Of a DNA stretch of 64,000 nt, positions 25,924 to 33,900 are shown piece after piece. The notes beneath the pieces were generated by a model. It ran no database searches. It worked only from the letters and a program-made list of their open reading frames with translations, and was not told where the DNA came from. The stretch lies in the NCBI GenBank assembly GCA_900545265.1, contig UQYI01000009.1, positions 19,789-83,788 of the forward strand, read 5' to 3'. The stretch comes from an uncultured Eubacteriales bacterium (GTDB lineage Bacteria; Bacillota; Clostridia; Christensenellales; CAG-138). The position numbers and the translations under genes are program-made. Positions within the stretch are counted from its first letter, which is position 1. Every line of letters begins with the position of its first letter.

Positions 25924-26211
25924 TTATCTAAGAGGTTTTTTTCTGCTTCTCGAAGTGATACGATAAGTCCCTCTCTTTTTTATTGTTCTGAACATTGCGG
26001 TATCAATAAGCTCGTTGAACTTGCATTTTTGGCACTTCACTCGTGTTATATGGTGATCCGTGCCGTAAACCTCAAGAAGATGAAATCCACAGTTCGGACA
26101 TTTTATCTCCCGCTTAACAAGTCTTTCGGCCTGCCGCCTGGACACTTCCAGTTTGCTGACGATTTCAACCGGCAGAGGCTTCTGATACCTTTCTGCTACT
26201 GTTTGCATCAT
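25924..26211 (-). CDS. Small zinc-ribbon protein, Com-like
   Basis: A 95-aa basic protein. A helical N-terminal part resembling a DNA-binding helix-turn-helix (EIVSKLEVSRRQAERLVKRE) is followed by a zinc ribbon CPNCGFHLLEV...VKCQKCKF and a basic tail ITSRSRKKPLR. The ribbon recalls phage Com-type regulators. Its start overlaps the metallopeptidase stop by 4 nt, so it is translationally coupled. Its role is probably regulatory. Confidence 0.6.
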   Translation of the reverse strand: MMQTVAERYQKPLPVEIVSKLEVSRRQAERLVKREIKCPNCGFHLLEVYGTDHHITRVKCQKCKFNELIDTAMFRTIKKRGTYRITSRSRKKPLR

Positions 26212-26933
26212 GACGGCATCACACCTCCTCGATTAAACGAAGAGAGATACTCGTCAATATGATGAAGATCTATCAGATTTAGCTCCTTTAATCTTGTGAA
26301 TAGCGGCGAGTAGTTCACTCCCATTGCATCAGCCATTTTCTGAACGATTATCTTCTGATCCTGTGCCATTACGTAACCGTCATAGGCCACGATATTATTA
26401 CCGCCGTTATACTTTTTCAATACTCTCGTAACGAGAAATAAGGGCATCAAGAAGCATGCTGCTGCACGGTTCGTAAACGCTTCGTTGATAGACATCATTT
26501 CATGAAGCATATCTTGCGTATAAGTCATTTCGCCGTCAAACTCGCTGTGGAAAGCAGCATTTGTTTGAGCTGGAATATGCTTTGCAATAACAAAATGAGC
26601 TCCTTCATGCGCTATCGTGAATCTCTTTTTTCCAATTTCACTTGGTCTTTGTAAGTAGTTTTCAATTACTGCGGTTCCCGCCGGATAGAGCACTTGCACT
26701 TTTTGATTTCCGCGCATGACCCATATCGGGCGAAATCCGTCTGATAAAAAGCCTATCCTTCCCGGATCAGGCTCAGCGAATGTCTCGTAGACGATTGGAA
26801 TACCCAGATATTCCGTGACAAAGGCTTCAATGTCCACACAATGCGCATTCGTATAATGTTTGCGCTTCATGAAATCCTTTATCAAGGCTTCACAGAGGTT
26901 TTCGATCTCGTCATAAGTAGCGAATTTCTTCAC
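26208..26933 (-). CDS. ImmA/IrrE-family metallopeptidase
   Basis: A 241-aa protein with the zinc motif HEGAH in KKRFTIAHEGAHFVIAKHIP (about residue 109) and a downstream EAFTNRAAACFLMP that supplies the usual third-ligand region. Family members cleave HTH repressors in mobile elements and phages, linking DNA damage or donor signals to induction. The gene lies directly downstream of a LexA-like repressor and a small protein, a likely regulatory set. It overlaps the previous gene by 23 nt. Confidence 0.88.
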   Translation of the reverse strand: MKKFATYDEIENLCEALIKDFMKRKHYTNAHCVDIEAFVTEYLGIPIVYETFAEPDPGRIGFLSDGFRPIWVMRGNQKVQVLYPAGTAVIENYLQRPSEIGKKRFTIAHEGAHFVIAKHIPAQTNAAFHSEFDGEMTYTQDMLHEMMSINEAFTNRAAACFLMPLFLVTRVLKKYNGGNNIVAYDGYVMAQDQKIIVQKMADAMGVNYSPLFTRLKELNLIDLHHIDEYLSSFNRGGVMPS

Positions 26934-27183
26934 TGCCTACACCTCCTGTCAAAGCCATCACATACCATTCGTGATTGACTCGGTAAATATATTTTTCCGC
27001 ACTACCGATTATTACCGTGTAGCGAATTCCTTCATATTCATTAGCTGAAGAAGCTCCGTGATACAATACCCGCGAAATTGGAAAGCGACGACCATCGCTC
27101 CAAATTATAGCTCTTGGAATTATTTCTCCGTCAGAGCGTTCTTCAATTTCAACCTCAACAGGTACCTTGTTCAACTCAGTCAA
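26911..27183 (-). CDS. 90-aa protein of the LexA/ImmA cluster
   Basis: A beta-rich small protein with IIPRAIIWSDGRRFPISRVL and YEGIRYTVIIGSAEKYIYRV. I recall similar 90-100-aa proteins beside Y-family polymerase and LexA-type genes in Firmicutes; no polymerase gene is seen here. Function unknown. It starts 9 nt after the LexA-like stop and overlaps the metallopeptidase gene, so it belongs to that operon. Confidence 0.6.
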   Translation of the reverse strand: MTELNKVPVEVEIEERSDGEIIPRAIIWSDGRRFPISRVLYHGASSANEYEGIRYTVIIGSAEKYIYRVNHEWYVMALTGGVGSEEIRYL

Positions 27184-27192
27184 ACTCCTTCC

Positions 27193-27804
27193 TTACAAGC
27201 TTTTGATAACGTGCTTGGCAACTCCCTGAACAGTGAGTTCGTTGACCAAAATAGTCTTTCCGGGATAAACCGCCTCGTTCATATATTCAAGAATAACCTT
27301 ATGATTTTCATCGAAGCCAGCAAACCGTTTCAATGTGTTTTGGCTTTGATCATCAAGGGCAACAACAATATCTCCAATTTCTGCGTTAGGCTGCTTCAAG
27401 ATAACGACCAGATCGCCTTCTGAAATTCCGGCATCTTCCATGGAATCTCCTTTTGCACGAAGAATATAGAATTCGCCTTTCCCGAAGAGAGCAGTGGGGA
27501 GATTGACATATGCTTCAACGTACTGTTCCTCGCTCTGAGCTTCGCCGCAGGGAATGCTACCGACGATCATGGCAGGAGCCAGATTCATGTTGGTACCATT
27601 AAGTTCCTTCGTGTCTATACCTTCCCCATAGTAGTCAAGGACACCATCTTCGCTCATCTCTTTCAGGTAGCGATAAACAGTAGTCCGACTGACCTGCATT
27701 TGATCAGCAATCTTCTTCAGCGATGGGGATGCACCGTAATCTCTCTTCCATCCATTTACGAAGTCATATATTTCTTGCTTCAGTGTTGTATCTTTGGAAC
27801 GCAT
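27193..27804 (-). CDS. LexA-like repressor with S24 peptidase domain
   Basis: A 203-aa protein with the LexA layout. The N-terminal winged helix-turn-helix contains SPSLKKIADQMQVSRTTVYR. The self-cleavage site is Cys-Gly (SIPCGEA, about residue 85). The catalytic Ser lies in RAKGDSMEDAGI (about 122) and the Lys in NTLKRFAG (about 158). DNA damage would trigger RecA-dependent self-cleavage and derepression. It is first in a four-gene operon (repressor, small protein, ImmA/IrrE, zinc ribbon). A palindrome directly before the gene is its likely operator. A chromosomal lexA could exist elsewhere. Confidence 0.92.
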   Translation of the reverse strand: MRSKDTTLKQEIYDFVNGWKRDYGASPSLKKIADQMQVSRTTVYRYLKEMSEDGVLDYYGEGIDTKELNGTNMNLAPAMIVGSIPCGEAQSEEQYVEAYVNLPTALFGKGEFYILRAKGDSMEDAGISEGDLVVILKQPNAEIGDIVVALDDQSQNTLKRFAGFDENHKVILEYMNEAVYPGKTILVNELTVQGVAKHVIKSL

Positions 27805-27831
27805 GTGGCTCCCTCCAGTCAGCTTCTATCC

Positions 27832-27845
27832 GTAACAACTGTTAC
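27832..27845. promoter_or_regulatory. Candidate operator of the LexA-like repressor
   Basis: GTAACA and TGTTAC arms flank a 2-bp centre. It lies between the -10 box and the gene start, where a bound repressor would block its own promoter. Confidence 0.55.
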
Positions 27846-27852
27846 AGTTAGA

Positions 27853-27880
27853 ATTATACTCAATATTGCGAAAAAATCAA
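27853..27880 (-). promoter_or_regulatory. Promoter of the LexA-like operon
   Basis: On the minus strand TTGATT (27880-27875), a 16-bp spacer, then TATAAT (27858-27853). Confidence 0.75.
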
Positions 27881-27895
27881 TAGGTTTTTGAAAAG

Positions 27896-27930
27896 CAAAA
27901 ACGAGGTGTCGCCATTTAGCAACACCTCGT
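27896..27930 (-). terminator. Terminator of the BREX/MoxR operon
   Basis: On the minus strand ACGAGGTGT pairs perfectly with ACACCTCGT over a 12-nt loop and is followed by TTTTT. It lies 40 bp after the last gene of the operon. Its loop region overlaps a 21-bp sequence that recurs upstream of the operon promoter. Confidence 0.88.
27907..27927 (-). repeat. Left copy of a 21-bp direct repeat bracketing the defence operon
   Basis: Plus strand TGTCGCCATTTAGCAACACC (plus T). The copy at 55840-55860 matches at 19 of 21 positions in the same orientation. Confidence 0.6.
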
Positions 27931-27969
27931 GACTTCAAATGTGAAATTAGTCAACTTGAAAGAATACTA

Positions 27970-29484
27970 TTACAAATCTAGTTCATCGATTTCATTCAAG
28001 ATTTCTATCTGCCTTTCATTTATCAGAAGCTCTTTATTGTATTTGAAATATTGTTCGCTTCCATATCGGCTCAAGAAATGAGCACAACTGGCATCAGCTG
28101 TCATCTCAGTAACAAGCAACACCATTTCTTGTCCAACGCCAAAAGCATCATTGCAAAATTTGAGTGAGTTATCAATATATGCTTTGGTTGTTTCGACTTT
28201 TTTCTTTAATATAGCATTCTGCGCGTCAAAGATCTGCTTAACAACAAAAAACGCTTTTTCTCCATTTAGGGGATTATCCCTCGCAATTACCTGAGACATG
28301 TCTTGAAGAACTTTTGCCGCTTCAATATTATCTTTTACATCCTCAGCGCTCATCATTCCGGAACGCTTTGCCTTATTTGCTTGTTCCGAAATCTCTTCTG
28401 CCTTCTTTTTCAAAGATGCAATAGTTTTTTCAACGCTTTCGGAAACAATTTTCCCCTTTAATCCCTTAATTGTTGCCATCAAAACTCGCATCATGGCTTC
28501 TGTGGAAACAATAGATCTCGTATTATTACTTAATGCATCAAATATGAGGCCAAGCAAAGAAAGTCTCTCGTCAAACTTTGCATTTTCTGCTCTGTTTACT
28601 ATTTCTTGCGATGCGGCACCATTGAGAATCGTATTGATCTGATAATCCGACTTATACTTTTGGAATAAATCGTAGTAAACAGCAAAGTCTTTCGCAATTT
28701 GAGGATCCTGTAAGTACTGAATCACAAGGGTCTCATCAACCTTGAAACTGTTCCTTTCGAAAAGCTTAATCATATCGCTTAAGTCAACCCAGCCTCTTGC
28801 GGTCACAAAACGCTTTCCGTCAACAGTTGTCTCAATTGAGTAGAAATCATCTTTTTTTATCTCTAAATATGTGATGATTGCAGGATGTACTCCTTTAGCG
28901 TGTGCGTATTCCTTCCATACTTTGAAATCCGGTTCAACGTCTATTCTTTTCAGTCGATCCCAGGTAACAATATCAAATTCTCTAACGGAATTATTGTATT
29001 CAGGTGGGTTTCCCGCAGTTACCACTATCCAACCATCGGGTACTCTGTGCGTTCCGAAAATTTTATATTGCAGAAATTGTAGCATTGAAGGAGCCAACGT
29101 TTCAGAGACACAGTTGATCTCATCCAAAAAAAGAATACCTTCTTTAGCTCCATCGTTTTCAATTCTGTTATAAACAGACGCGATGATCTCGCTCATCGTA
29201 TATTCAGATACGCTATATTCCTTGCCGCCATATGTTTTCTGAACGATAAAAGGAAGCCCCAAGGCGCTTTGACGAGTATGGTGAGTCATGGAATACGTCA
29301 CTATGCCGACACCAAGTTCATTGGCGATTTGTTCCATAATAGCAGTCTTTCCAATGCCCGGAGGGCCCATCAAAAAAATAGGACGCTGCCTTTCTACTGG
29401 AATAATAAAATCTCCGCTTTCATCTTTCGTAAAGTATGACTTAACAGCATACTTAATCTGTTCTTTCGCTTGTTTGATATTCAT
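27970..29484 (-). CDS. MoxR-like AAA+ ATPase
   Basis: A 504-aa protein. The AAA+ core shows Walker A GPPGIGKTAIMEQIANELG (about residue 40), Walker B GILFLDEINCVSE (about 120), and a sensor-1 region VTAGNPPEYNNSVREF, typical of the MoxR/dynein-related branch that acts with VWA partners. The C-terminal 220 residues are helical and coiled. It is the last gene of the operon, 41 nt after the VWA gene. Together with the VWA and DUF4132-like proteins it probably forms a chaperone-like defence complex (inference). Confidence 0.85.
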   Translation of the reverse strand: MNIKQAKEQIKYAVKSYFTKDESGDFIIPVERQRPIFLMGPPGIGKTAIMEQIANELGVGIVTYSMTHHTRQSALGLPFIVQKTYGGKEYSVSEYTMSEIIASVYNRIENDGAKEGILFLDEINCVSETLAPSMLQFLQYKIFGTHRVPDGWIVVTAGNPPEYNNSVREFDIVTWDRLKRIDVEPDFKVWKEYAHAKGVHPAIITYLEIKKDDFYSIETTVDGKRFVTARGWVDLSDMIKLFERNSFKVDETLVIQYLQDPQIAKDFAVYYDLFQKYKSDYQINTILNGAASQEIVNRAENAKFDERLSLLGLIFDALSNNTRSIVSTEAMMRVLMATIKGLKGKIVSESVEKTIASLKKKAEEISEQANKAKRSGMMSAEDVKDNIEAAKVLQDMSQVIARDNPLNGEKAFFVVKQIFDAQNAILKKKVETTKAYIDNSLKFCNDAFGVGQEMVLLVTEMTADASCAHFLSRYGSEQYFKYNKELLINERQIEILNEIDELDL

Positions 29485-29525
29485 GTTTTCGTCCTTCCTG
29501 TTTCAGATAATTGAAACTATCGTCT

Positions 29526-30950
29526 TCATATATCCTCATTATTTAAGACAAGTTTTATTGCCCAAGGTGGAACTTCAGGATTATCATATTCATTCCGTAT
29601 AAACGCAAACGCCGTTTCATATGTAGGCTTTTGTGACGGAAAAACTCCATACCCATCAGTAAAATAAATCATTCCCTTTAGATGAGTGAATTCCTCCTGC
29701 GCAATAAGATCATCTACTAAGGTGAAGACTGGACGAAAGTCCGTCCCACCAAGGCCTTTTATAGTCAGGCCTTTTATATAATCATCAAATTCTGCCTGAT
29801 TTGTTATTTTAATATGTTCTTGAATAGCAGCATCGCACTGGATAATATGCAGATTAATCTTTGAAAAGAAGCTCTCTGTATTTTTTAAAATATTATATGT
29901 TTTTTCAAGGAACCGCTGTACCAATTCTCCGCTTGTCGATCCTGATGTATCAATAGCTACCACGAACTCCCGAACACGTTTAACGTCCTTATATTCGAGT
30001 GGCTCAATTAACGGCACATTGCCGAACAGCTTTAACCCATATGTATAAAAAATATAATCAAACTCATCATCGTTAATCTGCATTGCTTCGCCCATAACCG
30101 CAAATTTCTTCAGAAACACATCATAGTTATATCGCTCCCGGTTTAATTCACGAAGCTGTTGAATCATATTGCCTGCCTGACTTCCACGATCCTTTGAAAA
30201 AGTTTCCATATCCATTTGGATTCGTCGCGAAACAGACTCCCATTCCTTTTCTAATTCTTCTTTTGACGTTTCAAGGGAGGGGGATGTAGCAGTATCGTTT
30301 TCATCTGCTTGCGAGGAATTATCACCGGACGGCGCATCCTTTTGACGCGAAGAACCATCCTGCTTTTGTGAACTAGAATTGTTTGACTGTTGACCACTTA
30401 ATCGTCGTTGCTCTTCTGGATTGTACCAATTTGAATGATCATCGCTAATAAACAAAGCTCTTATTTTTTCAGCTTGAACATAATCAATACCTTTATCTTT
30501 GTAATAGCGATAAATGTGTTCAGCGCTTAAAGTCTTCATCGAACCGCGCAAATCATCAAGAGTTTTCTCTTGTGCTTTAGAGCTATTTGTGAATACATTT
30601 TGGATATTCAAAGAGTGAATGACTTCCTCCACCGCTATATCTGCGGCTAAATTCCAAATAGGGATATCTATGGAACTGCCAACAAATGAATGACGAAAAA
30701 TGCAGTGCAATATTACATGAAGAACATCTCTAACGACCTGATTTTGCTCGGATTTGTACCGCTTCAATATGTACTCTGTCCCATAATATATATATCTGCC
30801 GTCTGTAGCTAATGTTGTCTCTGCAGCCTTAGGAGACAAACGGAAAATAGCCGAATCCATAAACCTGAGATTCAGCAATAATGTATTCTGAGCCAAATGG
30901 ATTATCCTATTGGATAATTTTGCAGCTTTTTCTGTTTGCTCACAAGTCAT
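29526..30950 (-). CDS. VWA-domain protein with N-terminal DUF2201-like domain
   Basis: A 474-aa protein. The N-terminal half has a metallopeptidase-like helix HVILHCIFRH (about residues 77-86) and NLAADIAVEEVIHS, as in DUF2201-type proteins. A Ser/Gln/Asp-rich linker follows. The C-terminal VWA domain starts FVVAIDTSGSTSGELVQRFL, with an intact MIDAS DxSxS and a later GGTDFRP and YFTDGYG. MoxR-VWA pairs act as an ATPase and its adaptor. It lies 48 nt after the giant DUF4132-like gene. Confidence 0.85.
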   Translation of the reverse strand: MTCEQTEKAAKLSNRIIHLAQNTLLLNLRFMDSAIFRLSPKAAETTLATDGRYIYYGTEYILKRYKSEQNQVVRDVLHVILHCIFRHSFVGSSIDIPIWNLAADIAVEEVIHSLNIQNVFTNSSKAQEKTLDDLRGSMKTLSAEHIYRYYKDKGIDYVQAEKIRALFISDDHSNWYNPEEQRRLSGQQSNNSSSQKQDGSSRQKDAPSGDNSSQADENDTATSPSLETSKEELEKEWESVSRRIQMDMETFSKDRGSQAGNMIQQLRELNRERYNYDVFLKKFAVMGEAMQINDDEFDYIFYTYGLKLFGNVPLIEPLEYKDVKRVREFVVAIDTSGSTSGELVQRFLEKTYNILKNTESFFSKINLHIIQCDAAIQEHIKITNQAEFDDYIKGLTIKGLGGTDFRPVFTLVDDLIAQEEFTHLKGMIYFTDGYGVFPSQKPTYETAFAFIRNEYDNPEVPPWAIKLVLNNEDI

Positions 30951-30998
30951 CGCATTTCTCCAGAGGAGGGCCTATAACGGCCCTCCTCATTACATTAA

Positions 30999-33900
30999 TC
31001 AAAAATCGAGGGTAAACTCTTCAATGTCTGCAAAATCCGCAAAATGCTCATTTTTATAATTCAAGAATACCGCAGTGCATTTTGTGCTACCTTTTTCTAT
31101 TGCAAATTTTAGGAAAGAATCAATTTGTGCAACAGTATAGCCTTCGAGATTTTGCAAAGAAGAGTCATCATCTTGCTCGATTCGCCCGAAGATTGTGCAT
31201 TTATCAAGATAGTAAATGATATGGTTCGTGCGTCGATTTAAACTCCTAACGCTAAAGGATTTAATCTCAAATCTATCCTTTACATCAATGCTATGTCTTG
31301 CCCAGTCAATCCGTTCAATACTTGCATTGCAACCCTGGAGTCCGATTTCAATCTGGTTGTGGAAATCGTAATCCTGGACTGTGATACCGTGCTTTTCCTG
31401 ATGAAGGAATCTATAGTACGGAATCATGCAGCCCGTATATCTATTATCTCGAACTTCGCCTTTGATTTTAGGCTCCCAAATCTGCTCAAAAGGTTGTTTT
31501 AAGCCACGTTCAGTGAAGTACTTCTGCCAACGGGCAACATCCGCATCCTCCATTTCCAAAGGATGTGCTAGCACTATCTTTTCAGTCGGATTAATAATGA
31601 AAGCATTGCCGAAACTGTCAATAGTACCCGTATCATCAAGCGTAAAAGTCTGTTTTCCCTGAGCCCATACTAACAGTTTTGCAACTTTGTTGAGAACCGG
31701 ATTTTCAGTATACGCAGTAGTCCAAGACGCACAGTCGAATTTCTTCCCTGAAAGGAAACATTCAAACAGTAAATCATTACGAGTTTTAACGACCTTTTTT
31801 ACATTTTTCTTCAGTTCAGAATAATCTGCCGTGCATGCATCATATTTTGCTGTATCGCTGCCTTTTTTAGGTAATGATTTTACAATCTTAGACGCAGTGG
31901 TATCAAAAAGAATTATTGTAAGATCATCCCCAACTGAAGCCTCTATTATAGTATTTCCAAGATCATAGATTTTCTTGCCATCGCCATTAAATCCAAAATC
32001 AGCAAGCTTGGTATCTCTAATAGTGTCAGCCGTCATACCTCTTAATCTTGCGTAATAATCAAGGCATTTGCATTTCTCAGCATACATCATAGCTTCTCTT
32101 GAGTCACTGAGCATGATTGCGCCCCTGCAGACCATAATGCCCATGCGGCCACTCGAACCGCAGCTATACCAGTCAGTCCAACCGTTCATACTAGAAATCA
32201 GGGCTTTGACCTGATCACCGGTGCCAAATCTGCACACAGGAATCCAAATCTGTGGTTTATCGTATCCGCCCGCTTTTTTCGATATATTATCTATGAATGT
32301 TTCGAAAGAAGCTTTTTCAAATTTGGACGCAATCATATCGCTGTTTTCAAGGATGCTAAATGTACTATAATCCGTTTTATATGATCCAATATTTCTCGGT
32401 TTTTCAGTTAATTGTCCAACGTACGGAAGAATTGCGCACTCCAAAACAAAAGATGATACTTCCTCATCTCTGTCAGAATACTTGATCCCTGACTTTTCAA
32501 AAGCCTTTCCATTTAGTCCGGCTTTCTGCATAATACGCTCGAACTCATGCTTTTCATAATTCTTATCGCAGAATTCTTCAATATCATTTTTGTATTCTTT
32601 TTTCGCATTTAGTTCTCCACCAACGGAAGAGGATACAAAGGGAGCCAATGCAGACACCGCTTTTTTACTCTTATGTTCCTTTGCAAAAGCGTAAAACTTA
32701 TCAAGGAATTCTTGGCCAATATCTTTGCGAAGATCAAATACAGCCTCTCCAATTCTGTCAACATCGCTAGGCTTGCATTTATCACCAAGTGTAACAAGCG
32801 CAGAAGTAACAAATGCATTCGGAGCCTTTGCAAATGCCTCCGTGCAATACTCATAAAGCTGTTTGCTGTTCTGATAAATGAAAATTGAAACCCAATCCAT
32901 CATGCTCGCGGCATATTTCCATACAGAACTAAGCAATGTTTTCAGCGGTTCAATAGGGAGTTTGCGTTTCTGGAGCAAATATCCACAAGGAATGTTCATC
33001 TTAAACTTCGGCGAATATCCGTAGTTTTCATGACGAATTACTCTCACCGAGTCCGGAAGAATAATTTGAGATACACCTGAAGACCCCCATCCACCGAAAA
33101 CACCGTTTAATGAGCCTTCCTCCAGTACAACAACACCGTCTGTAATCTGCGCAACGGTTTCCTTTCCGGAAGCATACCTAATCAAGATCCCGTTTTCCAC
33201 GAAACAATTATTATCGTCTGGGATTCCAAAATAGCCCTTATTCTCACAGAATATTTCAGGGAAAGCGATTTCTTTACTGCAGTTGCAGCGGAAGAATGCA
33301 TCTTTTTCTATATTTGATACCGATGACGGAATATTAATTGAAACCATTGACGTAGTGTTCTCAAAAGCTTCTTCTCCAATTTCCTCGATTCCTTCTTGGA
33401 GTATAGCCTTTGTGAGGCTCTTACATCCATAAAATGCTCTCACGCCTATTTTTTGCACTGAGCCCGGTATTGTTATTTCTCTCAAGGATTCACACTCAGC
33501 AAATGCCGAAGAACTAAGTACTTTTAATTCTTCAGGCAAAACTGACTCTATCATTCCGTGTGATCCCTTTACACCAATTGATTTCAATGCACGGCATGAA
33601 GAAAATACCCCAGATTCGATGCTTTCAAGTCTTTCAGACAACACGACATCTTTTAGACTAGAGCAATGTTGAAAAGCTTCTGCGCCTATATTAGTCACAC
33701 CACTTAGGTTCACGCTCAACAACTTATCGCAGAAAGAAAAAGCACTGCTTTCAATCGTTTCCAATGACTCAGGGATTGATACCTCACTAAGGGATTTCAG
33801 CCCGTTAAAAGCTCTATTACAAATGGTCTTAACACCTTCTGGAAGCATGATCTTTTTAATCTGTTCTCCATGGAAGGCATTCGGGCCAATAACTGTAATA

